The notes beneath the pieces were generated by a model. That model did no database searches, was not told the DNA's origin, and saw only the letters and a program-made list of their open reading frames with translations. From contig CAAGEQ010000010.1 of the NCBI GenBank assembly GCA_900768915.1, positions 1 to 64,000 of the forward strand: a stretch of 64,000 bases of DNA, read 5' to 3'. The position numbers and the translations under genes are program-made. This document shows positions 41,573-50,397 of this stretch, one piece after another. The DNA comes from Candidatus Gastranaerophilales bacterium. GTDB taxonomy: Bacteria > Cyanobacteriota > Vampirovibrionia > Gastranaerophilales > Gastranaerophilaceae. Within the stretch, counting starts at the first letter, position 1. Every line of letters starts with the position of its first letter.

Positions 41573-42493
41573 CTAGTATTTGTATCCTTGCCAAGTTCCT
41601 CTACGTATAAATTCTCTGTCAATTTTATTTAAGGCATCAAGTTTTTTGCCTATCCAACGAGGAGCAATAAGTTCTTTTTTTAGACCATTACCAGCAAGTC
41701 GGTGTATGGTTGTTGTTGGAGGTAAATATTCTAGGAAATCGCAAACAGTTTCTATGTATTCATCTTCGCTCATAAAGTCAATTTCACCATTGTTATATAA
41801 TTGTGCGAGTTTTGTACCTTCCAAAGCACATAGCATGTGGATTTTTACACCATCGACTTTTAATTCAGCAAGTCTTTTTGCTGTTTCCATCATTTCATCG
41901 TGAGTTTCCCAAAGACCTAATATTACGTGAACACATACATTTATACCATATTCTTTTGTCTTTTTGTATGCATTTAAAAATGTTTCATAATCGTGACCAC
42001 GATTTATTTTTTTTAATGTTTTGTTGTGTGCTGATTGTAAACCATATTCTAGCCAAGTGTAATAGTTCTTATTGTAAGACGAAATAAGTTTAAGTTTTTC
42101 TTCATCAACACAATCTGGACGTGTTCCGATAGATATACCAACTATATCTTTGTGGTTGAGTGAAGCATCATAGATTTGTTTAAGTTCATCTACTGGTTTG
42201 TATGTGTTTGAATATGCTTGAAAATAAGCCATAAATTTTTTAGCTTTAAAACGTTTTGAGAGTGTTTCAGCACCAATATTTATTTGTTCTTCAATTGATA
42301 AAATGTTTGAATGTGCTTGTGAAAAACTACCACTTTCATCACAAAAAATACAACCGCCGGTTGAAATAGTCCCATCTCGATTAGGACAAGAAAAACCGGC
42401 GTCTATTGTAATTTTATATACTTTAGCACCAAACTTATTTTTTAAGTAAGCACTAAATTGGTTATAACGTTTGTCTGTTCCGTTAAATTCCAT
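41573..42493 (-). CDS. TIGR01212/YhcC-family radical SAM protein
   Basis: A 306-residue radical SAM enzyme. The cluster motif is spaced unusually as in YhcC: S-C-P-N-R-D-G followed by G-G-C-I-F-C-D, i.e. Cys-x9-Cys-x2-Cys-type. Other landmarks are K-F-M-A-Y-F-Q-A-Y-S-N-T-Y, G-I-S-I-G-T-R-P-D, W-L-E-Y-G-L-Q-S-A-H and V-H-V-I-L-G-L. The reaction is not established for the family. Six bases downstream of a small zinc ribbon gene, so cotranscribed. Confidence 0.88.
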   Translation of the reverse strand: MEFNGTDKRYNQFSAYLKNKFGAKVYKITIDAGFSCPNRDGTISTGGCIFCDESGSFSQAHSNILSIEEQINIGAETLSKRFKAKKFMAYFQAYSNTYKPVDELKQIYDASLNHKDIVGISIGTRPDCVDEEKLKLISSYNKNYYTWLEYGLQSAHNKTLKKINRGHDYETFLNAYKKTKEYGINVCVHVILGLWETHDEMMETAKRLAELKVDGVKIHMLCALEGTKLAQLYNNGEIDFMSEDEYIETVCDFLEYLPPTTTIHRLAGNGLKKELIAPRWIGKKLDALNKIDREFIRRGTWQGYKY

Positions 42494-42498
42494 TGTTA

Positions 42499-42669
42499 TT
42501 ATTTATTGTCGCTTTCATCATCTTTGATTGGATAAACATAGTGTTCACCACAATTTGGACATACAACTTCTTGTTGCTTACCATCTTCTAATTGAGCAAC
42601 TTCAAATAATGTTTTACATCCTGATTGAGTACATCTGATTGCCCATGTAGGTCTAACTAATCTTGCCAT
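42499..42669 (-). CDS. Small zinc ribbon protein (56 residues)
   Basis: Begins M-A-R-L-V-R-P-T-W-A-I-R-C-T-Q-S-G-C and has a second knuckle V-V-C-P-N-C-G-E-H-Y; the four cysteines (13, 18, 37, 40) can bind one zinc. Acidic end. GGAGAAAG lies 5 bp before the ATG. Operon partner of the YhcC-like gene. It is shorter than usual gene-finding limits. Function unknown; small zinc ribbons of this type often bind RNA or other proteins. Confidence 0.75.
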   Translation of the reverse strand: MARLVRPTWAIRCTQSGCKTLFEVAQLEDGKQQEVVCPNCGEHYVYPIKDDESDNK

Positions 42670-42813
42670 AACTTTCTCCTTATTTACTATCTACATAGTA
42701 TCATTATATACATTCTTTGTAAATATATTATTATTTATAACAAAAAATATATATCTAATTTTTTGTTGGTTGTATGTATTGATTATAATTTATCGTTGTT
42801 GTTAAATTGTGAT

Positions 42814-44043
42814 ATGAAACGTAGAGAGTTTGTAATTTTACTCATAACAGTTATTGTGGTTTATTTTCTATATCAGGTTATAACATCTGCTGTAGTTACT
42901 TCTACACCTGCATTACAGACTGCTGATTTGATAAATAATAAACAAGTTTCTCCACAAGAATTGTATTATGATTCTTGGAAAACTGTTAAAAAATTCTATA
43001 TAGATTCATCTTATAATTCTCAAGATTGGAATTATTGGAAAAAACATTACGATGGACAACTAAAAACTGATGAAGATGCTAGAGTTGCAATTGAAACAAT
43101 GGTTGCAAGTTTAGATGATCCGTATAGTAGATTTTTATCAAAACGTGATTATGCAGAACAATATAATTCTATAGATTCTCATATTACTGGTATTGGTATA
43201 AATATTATGATGAGGGGTGGAAATCCTTTTGTATATAGTGTTATAAATGATACCCCAGCCGAGAAATCCGGTTTAATGGCAAATGATATAATTATTGCTG
43301 TTGATGGAAAAAATGTTAGTGGATTAGAACTTTCTAATGTTGCTTCTCTTGTCAGAGGTAAAGAAAATACGTTCGTGACATTAAAAATTAAACGTGGAAA
43401 TAAGGTTTTTATAAAACGTATAAAAAGAGCAAAAATCGAAATTAAATCGGTTGAATCTTCTATTAGAAAAAATAATATTGGCTATATCAAGATTAAAAGT
43501 TTTATTGGAACAAATACGGCATCTGATTTTGTTACTGAGTTAAAGACATTAGATAAAACAAAAGGTTTGATTATTGATTTGCGTGGTAATACTGGTGGCT
43601 TGTTAACAAATGCTGTTGTAGTTGCGAATTTGTTTATTAATAATGGTCGAATTGTTAGTATTGTGTCAAAAGACGGTAGGCGACAAGACATTAATGCTCA
43701 AGTGAATTTACCTATAATGAATAAACCACTTGTTGTTTTGGTAGATGAATCTAGTGCAAGTGCAAGTGAAATATTATCAGGGGCATTGAAAGATAATCGA
43801 AAAGCAATTTTAGTAGGTACAAAGACATTTGGTAAAGGTTTAGTGCAACAAATAGTTCCATTGCCTAATGGAACAGGTTTGAATATTACTATTGCAAAAT
43901 ATTTAACTCCAAAAGGATATGATATAAATAAACGTGGGATAGAACCAGATATTAGAGTTCCTTATACTTTATCAGACATGAAAAAACATAATGATACTCA
44001 GTTGAATAAGGCTGAATCAATTATTAATGGAATAGCAAAATAA
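42814..44043 (+). CDS. ctpA: C-terminal processing peptidase (S41, CtpA-like)
   Basis: A 409-residue envelope protease. One N-terminal membrane anchor (about 5-26), then the N-domain, a PDZ domain (about 95-180: G-I-G-I-N-I, A-E-K-S-G-L-M-A-N-D-I-I) and the S41 core with the catalytic Ser in D-E-S-S-A-S-A-S-E-I and Lys in G-T-K-T-F-G-K-G-L-V-Q. In Cyanobacteria CtpA matures PSII D1; here the role is general envelope protein processing. I use the ATG at 42814; the longer TTG form would begin upstream of the -10 box (TATAAT at 42783). Confidence 0.93.
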   Translation: MKRREFVILLITVIVVYFLYQVITSAVVTSTPALQTADLINNKQVSPQELYYDSWKTVKKFYIDSSYNSQDWNYWKKHYDGQLKTDEDARVAIETMVASLDDPYSRFLSKRDYAEQYNSIDSHITGIGINIMMRGGNPFVYSVINDTPAEKSGLMANDIIIAVDGKNVSGLELSNVASLVRGKENTFVTLKIKRGNKVFIKRIKRAKIEIKSVESSIRKNNIGYIKIKSFIGTNTASDFVTELKTLDKTKGLIIDLRGNTGGLLTNAVVVANLFINNGRIVSIVSKDGRRQDINAQVNLPIMNKPLVVLVDESSASASEILSGALKDNRKAILVGTKTFGKGLVQQIVPLPNGTGLNITIAKYLTPKGYDINKRGIEPDIRVPYTLSDMKKHNDTQLNKAESIINGIAK

Positions 44044-44046
44044 TAA

Positions 44047-44586
44047 TTAGTTAGTTTTATTTCGATTTTTTTTGAATGCAAAATATTTAAAAAATAAGTA
44101 TGATGAAACTGCTGCGAATGCATTAGCAAAGAATTGAGCAATTGTTATTTCTAGTAGTGGATGCAATTCAACAAATTTTAATAAATAAATCATTATTTCT
44201 AGAATAATAGCATTTACTATGTAACCGAATAACCAAGCAACTAAACATTTCATATATTGTTTAACAATTGGTCCTTTTGATTTGAATGTTAAATATCTTT
44301 GAGTCGCAAAAGATATAAATGATGAGGCAAACCAAGTTGTGGCTAGTACGAATTGACGTAAAAAGAACCAAAAATTAATTTTAATCATTGGTAAGATTAT
44401 TCTTATTCCAGTATGTATATCGTGGACAAATTCACGTCCGATACCATATAGTAAAAATGTTAGAAAAATAAACATGATGTATGATACAAGAAAATTAAAA
44501 CCACCAATAAATACGTATCGTATTTTTTCAGGTATTTTGAACCATAAGCATATTAAATCTCTAAAATTTTGTATAATCTTTGTCAT
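44047..44586 (-). CDS. GtrA-family membrane protein
   Basis: A 179-residue protein with four membrane helices (near 25-48, 75-98, 112-135, 140-165), opening with R-Y-V-F-I-G-G-F-N-F-L-V-S-Y, and ending in a basic tail. GtrA-like proteins help flip or transfer polyprenyl-linked sugars for surface glycans. A longer loop than usual lies between helices 1 and 2. Convergent with ctpA and divergent from rfbA, whose product supplies a nucleotide sugar, consistent with a glycan role. Confidence 0.85.
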   Translation of the reverse strand: MTKIIQNFRDLICLWFKIPEKIRYVFIGGFNFLVSYIMFIFLTFLLYGIGREFVHDIHTGIRIILPMIKINFWFFLRQFVLATTWFASSFISFATQRYLTFKSKGPIVKQYMKCLVAWLFGYIVNAIILEIMIYLLKFVELHPLLEITIAQFFANAFAAVSSYLFFKYFAFKKNRNKTN

Positions 44587-44666
44587 TTTTTCTTACCAAA
44601 TTTGATTGTATTATAAAGTGATATATAGTACAATTAAAATAATGTTAGCAAATTAGGAGTTTTTTT

Positions 44667-45551
44667 ATGAAGGGGATAGTTTTAGCAGCAGGGGCAGGTA
44701 CAAGATTGTATCCAGCATCTCAACCAATATCAAAAATTTTGTTACCAATTTATGATAAACCTATGATTTATTATCCACTTTCGACTTTGATGCTTGCTGG
44801 TATTAAAGATATTCTTATTATTACAAATGAATCAGATTATGATAATTTTAGAAAATTGTTAGGTGATGGCTCTCAGTTTGGTTTGAATTTATCATATAAG
44901 GTTCAATATATCCAACGTGGTATTGCTGATGCATTTTTGATAGCAGAAGATTTTATTGCTGGTGATAATTGTGCATTGATTTTAGGTGATAATATATTCC
45001 ACGGTCATGGTTTCTCAACGATTATGAAAGAAGCATTGTCAAGGAACAAGGGAGCAACTGTATTTGGTTATACGGTTAAAGATCCTGAAAGATTTGGTGT
45101 TGTTGAATTTGATGAAAATAGAAAGGTTTTATCGTTAGAAGAAAAGCCTAAGAACCCAAAATCTAATTATGCTGTTACAGGTTTGTATTTTTATGATGGA
45201 AATGTTTGTGAATATGCAAAACAACTTCACCCATCACAAAGAGGTGAATTGGAAATTACAGACTTAAATAAAATTTATATGGAAAAAGGTAAATTAAATG
45301 TTGAAATTTTAGGTAGAGGTTTTGCGTGGTTAGATACTGGTACACATGATTCTATGTTGCAAGCAAGTAATTTTGTTCAATCTATGGAATTAAATAAAGG
45401 TGTTAAAATTTCTTGTTTAGAAGAAATTGCATATAATCAAGGTTTCATTTCAGCAAAGGATTTGTTAGGAAAAATAGAAAAATACGGTAATAATCCGTAT
45501 TATAGTTATATTAGAAACATTGTTATGCAAGATTTGACTTACGCAAAATAA
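44667..45551 (+). CDS. rfbA: Glucose-1-phosphate thymidylyltransferase
   Basis: It makes dTDP-glucose, the precursor of dTDP-rhamnose and other deoxysugars. The 294 residues contain M-K-G-I-V-L-A-A-G-A-G-T-R-L-Y-P, K-I-L-L-P-I-Y-D-K-P-M-I-Y-Y-P-L, L-G-D-N-I-F-H-G-H, E-E-K-P-K-N-P-K-S-N and W-L-D-T-G-T-H-D-S. Note G-A-G-T-R where most have G-S-G-T-R, a tolerated change. TTAGGAG before the ATG. RfbB, C and D are not adjacent; the RmlD-like gene at 5.8 kb is far away and may not belong to it. Confidence 0.95.
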   Translation: MKGIVLAAGAGTRLYPASQPISKILLPIYDKPMIYYPLSTLMLAGIKDILIITNESDYDNFRKLLGDGSQFGLNLSYKVQYIQRGIADAFLIAEDFIAGDNCALILGDNIFHGHGFSTIMKEALSRNKGATVFGYTVKDPERFGVVEFDENRKVLSLEEKPKNPKSNYAVTGLYFYDGNVCEYAKQLHPSQRGELEITDLNKIYMEKGKLNVEILGRGFAWLDTGTHDSMLQASNFVQSMELNKGVKISCLEEIAYNQGFISAKDLLGKIEKYGNNPYYSYIRNIVMQDLTYAK

Positions 45552-45671
45552 ATTATTTTTCGTTTTGTTAATAAATCTTAATATTATGTTATAAAAAAGT
45601 CAATTTTTTTATATGTAAATACTTTATATATACATAAGAGATATTTAAGAGAGAGAAAGCGAGATATAATT

Positions 45672-45911
45672 ATGCAAAGAAGTGCAATTGAACGTAATAA
45701 AAAACCTATTGGCTCATTAGAGATACCTGATGATTTTACTAGATATTATTTAAATAGAAAAGATAGACAAATGAGATTCTGTAATGCAAAAGACCCGATT
45801 TATCATGTCTTTGCAAGTATTGATAAAAGACCTTTGGGTGAGTTATTCAAAGGATTTGTAAAAGAATCGGTAAAAGATTCAAAGAGATTTTTGGCAAGTC
45901 TTGTGGCGTAA
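45672..45911 (+). CDS. Small basic protein, unknown
   Basis: A 79-residue protein (M-Q-R-S-A-I-E-R-N-K-K-P-I-G-S-L-E-I-P-D-D-F-T-R-Y-Y), mixed charge, Lys/Arg-rich, no membrane segment, with a helical C-terminus E-L-F-K-G-F-V-K-E-S-V. GAGAGAAAG precedes the ATG and an efficient terminator follows, so it is likely a real single gene. No family recognised. Confidence 0.6.
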   Translation: MQRSAIERNKKPIGSLEIPDDFTRYYLNRKDRQMRFCNAKDPIYHVFASIDKRPLGELFKGFVKESVKDSKRFLASLVA

Positions 45912-45953
45912 ACTTAGGAAAAAGAAAATTTATAGGAAAAGGGAAATAGAAAC

Positions 45954-45983
45954 AAAAAGAGAAACCTTTCGGTTTCTCTTTTT
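45954..45983. terminator. Bidirectional intrinsic terminator
   Basis: AAAAAGAGAAACC, loop TTTC, GGTTTCTCTTTTT; shared by the small gene (+) and rpsU (-). Confidence 0.9.
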
Positions 45984-46000
45984 TTATATTTTTTATCTGA

Positions 46001-46174
46001 TTAAGACTTGCGTTTGCGAGCTGCTTCAGATTTGCGTTTTCTTTTTACGCTAGGTTTTTCGTATCTTTCACGTTTTTTAACTTCAGAAAGAATTCCTGCT
46101 TTTTGGATTTTCTTTTTGAAACGTCTAAGTGCTACTTCGATACTTTCGTTTTCACCAACCTTAACTTCTGGCAT
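46001..46174 (-). CDS. rpsU: 30S ribosomal protein S21
   Basis: A 57-residue basic protein: M-P-E-V-K-V-G-E-N-E-S-I-E-V-A-L-R-R-F-K-K-K-I-Q-K-A-G-I-L and an Arg/Lys-rich end R-K-R-K-S-E-A-A-R-K-R-K-S. The ATG at 46174 follows AAGGTGGTG. It is divergent from dnaG, unlike the classical rpsU-dnaG-rpoD operon. Own promoter at 46213-46241. Confidence 0.95.
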   Translation of the reverse strand: MPEVKVGENESIEVALRRFKKKIQKAGILSEVKKRERYEKPSVKRKRKSEAARKRKS

Positions 46175-46212
46175 TCTGTTTTTCACCACCTTCAATGCTT
46201 GTGTAACAGATA

Positions 46213-46241
46213 AATAATATATTAAAAATTTTATAAAATCA
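46213..46241 (-). promoter_or_regulatory. rpsU promoter
   Basis: TTGATT (46236-46241), 17-bp spacer, TATTAT (46213-46218) on the minus strand. Confidence 0.65.
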
Positions 46242-46312
46242 AGTGATTAGGCAATATTGCTTTACAATCGTGATTATTTTTGAAATAAATTATAGATTTG
46301 AATTCTAATATC

Positions 46313-46339
46313 GTCATTTCGAGTTTGTTTCGGAATCTC
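46313..46339. repeat. Decayed copy of the palindromic repeat
   Basis: GTCATTTCGAG, GTTT and CGGAATCTC match the second palindrome of the repeats at 21-131 in the intergenic space between rpsU and dnaG. Confidence 0.6.
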
Positions 46340-46483
46340 TTTAATTTTTTTATTTGTTAAATTCCTACATTTGTCTTTTTGTCGGTATAAGAAAATGAAT
46401 AACAATTTAACAAATTAAATCTTCTCTCATGCAGATATATGATATTTTGTTGTTAGGTATGTTGTTAGTGGTATTATATTATT

Positions 46484-48385
46484 ATGGCATTATCTTATGA
46501 TGAAGTAATATCACTGATTAAGGATAGGTTGGATATAGTCGATGTTGTATCGCAATCTGTCGTATTAAAAAAATCTGGTGCAAACTATTGGGGGTTGTGT
46601 CCATTTCATAATGATAAAAAACCGTCATTATGTGTTAGTCCATCAAAAGGCATTTATAAATGTTTTTCTTGTGGTGCTGGTGGTGATGCTCTTACATTTT
46701 TATTAAAAACTCAAAATAAGGATTTTAAAGAATTAATTGCTGAATTAGCAGAGAAATTCGGTATTGAATTACCTAAGACAGCAGGTTTTAAACCTCAAAA
46801 TAAAGAATTAAAAGATGAAATGAAGCATGCTTGTAAAGAAGCCGCTAGATTTTATCAAAAACAACTTACTTTAGATAAAGATTCGTCAAAAGCAATGGGC
46901 TATCTTAAGAAAAGAAGTATTAATGATTCTATTATAGATATTTTTACTCTTGGTTGGGCACCTAATGATTATCACAAGTTGTATGACCATTTGAAAGGTA
47001 GTTTTTCTGACGAAGTTTTAGAAAAAGCAGGTTTGATTTTAAAAAGTAAAACAGGTCATTGGATAGATAGGTTTAGAAATAGAATTATTATACCTATACA
47101 AAATGAAGATGGTGAGTATGTTGCGTTTGGAGCAAGGGCAGTTGATGAAGGACAAAATCCAAAATATTTAAACTCTGCTGATTCTTTGATTTATAACAAA
47201 CGTAAGATTTTATTCGGCTTATATACTGCAAAAGATTATATAAAAGAAGAAGATGCAGTAATAATTATGGAAGGTTATTTTGACGTAATTTCAACTCAGG
47301 CTCATGGAATAAAAAATTGTGTAGCATCTTGTGGTACTGCATTTACTCAGGAGCATGTGAGATTGTTATCTAGATATACGAAATCAAGAAGAATCTTTTT
47401 ATCATTTGATACAGATTCAGCAGGTGTAAATGCAACAACAAAAGGTGGTGAAACTATTAGAGAAGTATTCTCATCTTTAGGTAATATCAAGCAGTTTGAT
47501 GAAAGTCATGTTGCTGCCGGAGATGAAAATTATGCTTGTGAAATACGTGTTGTATCTCCACCAGAAGGCAAAGATCCTGATGAATATGTAAGGGCTTATG
47601 GTGCAGAGGCATTGAAAGAACATATCAAAAATGCACCACTTCTTATTGATTTTGAACTTAATAATATTTTAAAACAAAGTCATGCAGCAAAGACTCCTCA
47701 AGAAAAATCAAAGATTGTTGAGGATATTATTCCAATATTGTGTGAAATACACAATAAAGTTATTCAGGGTGAATATATAAAAATGGTTGCAACAGCATTG
47801 GATATTGATGAATCATCATTGGTTCAAGAAGTGCGTAAAATGGCGAAATATGAACCTGATAATATGTTTGCACCTGATAGCAATTTTACTCCAGTTGTAA
47901 AATCAAATGTAACAAAAACTTCACAAATCCTTGAAATGACGCAAAAAAATTTATTGAGTGTTTATTTAGTAGTTGGAAATCAAATTACTTTACCTCAAAT
48001 AAGTGAAATGATACCAACAGATATATTCACTGATGAAATGTTAATAATTGTAAAAAATACAATTGACAAATTTACTCAAACAGTAAATAATGTCAGGGGT
48101 CTTCGAGAAAAGTTATTTACAGAATTTATTGAAGATACAACGATGACTCAGCTATTAACGGAGTTAGTGTATATAGCAGATTCCTTCAAAGGATTACCCG
48201 CTAGCGACCTAAGTCAAGCAATAGATGATATGAAATTTAAACTCAGTAGGTTAGCGAACGAAGAAGAAACAAAGGAATTGAAAAAGAAATATAGTGCAGC
48301 AAATGATGATGATATAGAGGCATTAAAGTTGCAAATGGCACTTAGAGATAAGTTGAAGTTAAAATTAAATGGAGATAATAAATGA
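46484..48385 (+). CDS. dnaG: DNA primase DnaG
   Basis: It makes RNA primers at the fork. The 633 residues have the N-terminal zinc finger (Cys39, His42, Cys60, Cys63 in CPFH and CFSCG), a TOPRIM core (I-I-M-E-G-Y-F-D-V-I-S near 262, D-T-D-S-A-G near 313) and a C-terminal helicase-binding region. An insert of about 20 residues sits between N-I-K-Q-F and the R-V-V-S-P-P-E-G-K-D-P-D-E motif. -10 TATTAT ends 6 bp before the ATG (TTGTTA at -35), a probable leaderless mRNA. Overlaps rpoD by 4 bp. Confidence 0.96.
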   Translation: MALSYDEVISLIKDRLDIVDVVSQSVVLKKSGANYWGLCPFHNDKKPSLCVSPSKGIYKCFSCGAGGDALTFLLKTQNKDFKELIAELAEKFGIELPKTAGFKPQNKELKDEMKHACKEAARFYQKQLTLDKDSSKAMGYLKKRSINDSIIDIFTLGWAPNDYHKLYDHLKGSFSDEVLEKAGLILKSKTGHWIDRFRNRIIIPIQNEDGEYVAFGARAVDEGQNPKYLNSADSLIYNKRKILFGLYTAKDYIKEEDAVIIMEGYFDVISTQAHGIKNCVASCGTAFTQEHVRLLSRYTKSRRIFLSFDTDSAGVNATTKGGETIREVFSSLGNIKQFDESHVAAGDENYACEIRVVSPPEGKDPDEYVRAYGAEALKEHIKNAPLLIDFELNNILKQSHAAKTPQEKSKIVEDIIPILCEIHNKVIQGEYIKMVATALDIDESSLVQEVRKMAKYEPDNMFAPDSNFTPVVKSNVTKTSQILEMTQKNLLSVYLVVGNQITLPQISEMIPTDIFTDEMLIIVKNTIDKFTQTVNNVRGLREKLFTEFIEDTTMTQLLTELVYIADSFKGLPASDLSQAIDDMKFKLSRLANEEETKELKKKYSAANDDDIEALKLQMALRDKLKLKLNGDNK

Positions 48386-49449
48386 ACAAAACTGATCCAA
48401 ATTCATCAATAGTTAGTGTAGCAGAAGATGACAGATTAGATGTAATTGATTATGAAGGAGATAAAACTGATTATATTTCTGAAAGTTTAGCATCTGACAG
48501 TATTGAAGATATTATTTCATCTGACAAAATGCCAATGAAAAATAGTGATAGTTACATGAGTGAAGATTCTTCAATGATGACACCATCAATTGAAGTTCCA
48601 AAGGGTATTGCTGTTGAGGATCCTGTTAGATTATATTTAAGAGAAATAGGTCGTATTAAATTATTATCAACAGCAGAAGAAATTGAATTAGCACGTAAAA
48701 TTATGGCTGGTGGTTCTGCAGGTGATAGAGCAAAGAGAAAATTAGTTCAAGCAAATTTAAGATTAGTTGTTAGTATCGCTAAGAAATATGTTGGTAGAGG
48801 TATGTTATTCTTAGACCTTATTCAAGAAGGTAATTTAGGTTTAATTCGTGCCGCAGAAAAATTTGACCACGAAAGAGGCTTCAAGTTCTCAACTTATGCA
48901 ACTTGGTGGATTAGACAAGCAATTACAAGAGCAATTGCTGACCAAGCAAGAACAATCCGTATTCCGGTTCACATGGTTGAAACAATTAATAAATTGAAAA
49001 AGGTTACTAGACGTTTAGCACAAGAACGTTCAAGAAAACCAACCGAAGAAGAATTAGCAGCAGAAATGGGTGTATCTATTTCTAAATTGAGAGATATTGT
49101 TAAAATCGCTCAAGAACCACTTTCATTAGAAACACCAATTGGTAAAGAAGAAGATTCTAGATTAGGTGATTTTATTGAAGATACAGGTGCTGATGCTCCT
49201 ATTAAAACAGTTGCTTCTGAATTATTGAAAGAAGATTTAGCAGAAGTATTATGTACATTATCTGCTAGAGAACGTGATGTATTAAGATTACGTTTTGGTA
49301 TGGACGATGGTCGCCAAAGAACATTGGAAGAAGTTGGTCAGTTGTTTGGTGTTACTCGTGAACGTATTAGACAGATTGAAGCAAAAGCTTTAAGAAAATT
49401 ACGTCACCCTAATCGTCGTAAAAAATTAGAAGAATACGTTGAAAGTTAA
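48382..49449 (+). CDS. rpoD: Primary RNA polymerase sigma factor RpoD/SigA
   Basis: The 355-residue housekeeping sigma. After an acidic, divergent N-terminus (1-75) come region 1.2 (D-P-V-R-L-Y-L-R-E-I-G), region 2 (Y-A-T-W-W-I-R-Q-A-I-T-R-A-I-A-D-Q-A-R-T-I-R-I-P-V-H), region 3 and region 4 with R-Q-R-T-L-E-E-V-G and V-T-R-E-R-I-R-Q-I-E. The end K-L-R-H-P-N-R is the form found in Cyanobacteria. Second gene of dnaG-rpoD; start overlaps dnaG by 4 bp. Consensus TTGACA/TATAAT promoters in the window fit its expected specificity. Confidence 0.97.
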   Translation: MNKTDPNSSIVSVAEDDRLDVIDYEGDKTDYISESLASDSIEDIISSDKMPMKNSDSYMSEDSSMMTPSIEVPKGIAVEDPVRLYLREIGRIKLLSTAEEIELARKIMAGGSAGDRAKRKLVQANLRLVVSIAKKYVGRGMLFLDLIQEGNLGLIRAAEKFDHERGFKFSTYATWWIRQAITRAIADQARTIRIPVHMVETINKLKKVTRRLAQERSRKPTEEELAAEMGVSISKLRDIVKIAQEPLSLETPIGKEEDSRLGDFIEDTGADAPIKTVASELLKEDLAEVLCTLSARERDVLRLRFGMDDGRQRTLEEVGQLFGVTRERIRQIEAKALRKLRHPNRRKKLEEYVES

Positions 49450-49535
49450 TATTTTTAACAATTTATAAATAAAACTTGTATTCTGTGTATTTTTAGGGTA
49501 TTTTAATATTACACTAAAAGAAGGAAGGACAAATC

Positions 49536-49727
49536 ATGTCAAAGCAATGTGAAGTATGTGGTAAAAAACCACTTAAAGCAGCAAAATTAACTTTTTCTCA
49601 TAAACAAATTGTTCACAGACAAACACCTAACTTACAGTCTGTAAAGGTTAATGTGAATGGTACTTCAAAAAAGATGACAGTTTGTACATCTTGTTTAAGA
49701 GCAGGAAAAGTTCACAAAGCAGTTTAA
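49536..49727 (+). CDS. rpmB: 50S ribosomal protein L28
   Basis: A 63-residue basic protein: C-E-V-C-G-K-K-P...F-S-H-K, N-L-Q-S-V-K-V-N-V and V-C-T-S-C-L-R-A-G-K. The paired CxxC motifs are the zinc-binding (C+) form of L28. GAAGGAAGG before the ATG; a terminator follows. Confidence 0.96.
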   Translation: MSKQCEVCGKKPLKAAKLTFSHKQIVHRQTPNLQSVKVNVNGTSKKMTVCTSCLRAGKVHKAV

Positions 49728-49744
49728 GCTTTATTTGAAAATTT

Positions 49745-49783
49745 AAAAATAACGGATTGATTATTCAGTCCGTTATTTTTTTG
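49745..49783 (+). terminator. Intrinsic terminator after rpmB
   Basis: AAAAATAACGGA / TCCGTTATTTTT stem with T-run; usable in both directions and also facing the glycosylase gene. Confidence 0.85.
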
Positions 49784-49805
49784 TATTTATATCTATTAAA
49801 TATAT

Positions 49806-50387
49806 TTATTTGTTTTTGATGTTTTTTAAATCTTCCATCATAAGCCATCTAGGCTTGCCAATTTCAGTAGAATGGTTTCTTAACAAGTATGATGGGTGGA
49901 AGATTGCCATTGCATCATATTCTTTTCCACAAACCTCTATTTTTAACCATTGACCTCTAATTTTTGAAATGGGTGTTTTGTTTGGATAAAATGATTGTAG
50001 TGCGGTTGCTCCACAAAGGATAATTACTTTAGGATCAACTGTTTTTATTTGTGTTTCAATATAGTTTCTGCATGCAGATTTTTCGCTATCTTTAGGAACT
50101 CTATTTTCTGGAGGTCTACATTTTACTGTATTGATAATGTATAAATCATTTTCTCTTGATATGCCAGACTGTTCTAAAAACTCGTTTAAGAGTTTTCCTG
50201 CTCTGCCGACGAATGGTGTTCCTGTTAAATCTTCATTTGCTCCAGGGGCTTCTCCTACAAGAATATACATTGCACTGTCAGGGTTTCCGTCTGAAAAAAC
50301 AATATTTGTTCTTGTATTACCAAGTTCGCATTTATGGCAATTTTGACATTCATTTTGTAATTTGTTAAGTATTTCACTTTTTTTCAT
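49806..50387 (-). CDS. Uracil-DNA glycosylase, family 4 (Fe-S type)
   Basis: A 193-residue base excision enzyme. Cysteines C-Q-N-C-H-K-C near the start plus two later ones (V-K-C-R-P and A-C-R-N) bind the 4Fe-4S cluster; the active site is G-E-A-P-G-A-N-E-D and the H-P-S-Y-L-L-R loop follows. Start at 50387 with AAGGAA; the longer form overlaps the M16-like gene upstream. It is 10 bp downstream of that gene, so cotranscribed. Confidence 0.93.
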   Translation of the reverse strand: MKKSEILNKLQNECQNCHKCELGNTRTNIVFSDGNPDSAMYILVGEAPGANEDLTGTPFVGRAGKLLNEFLEQSGISRENDLYIINTVKCRPPENRVPKDSEKSACRNYIETQIKTVDPKVIILCGATALQSFYPNKTPISKIRGQWLKIEVCGKEYDAMAIFHPSYLLRNHSTEIGKPRWLMMEDLKNIKNK

Positions 50388-50397
50388 TGTTATTTCC

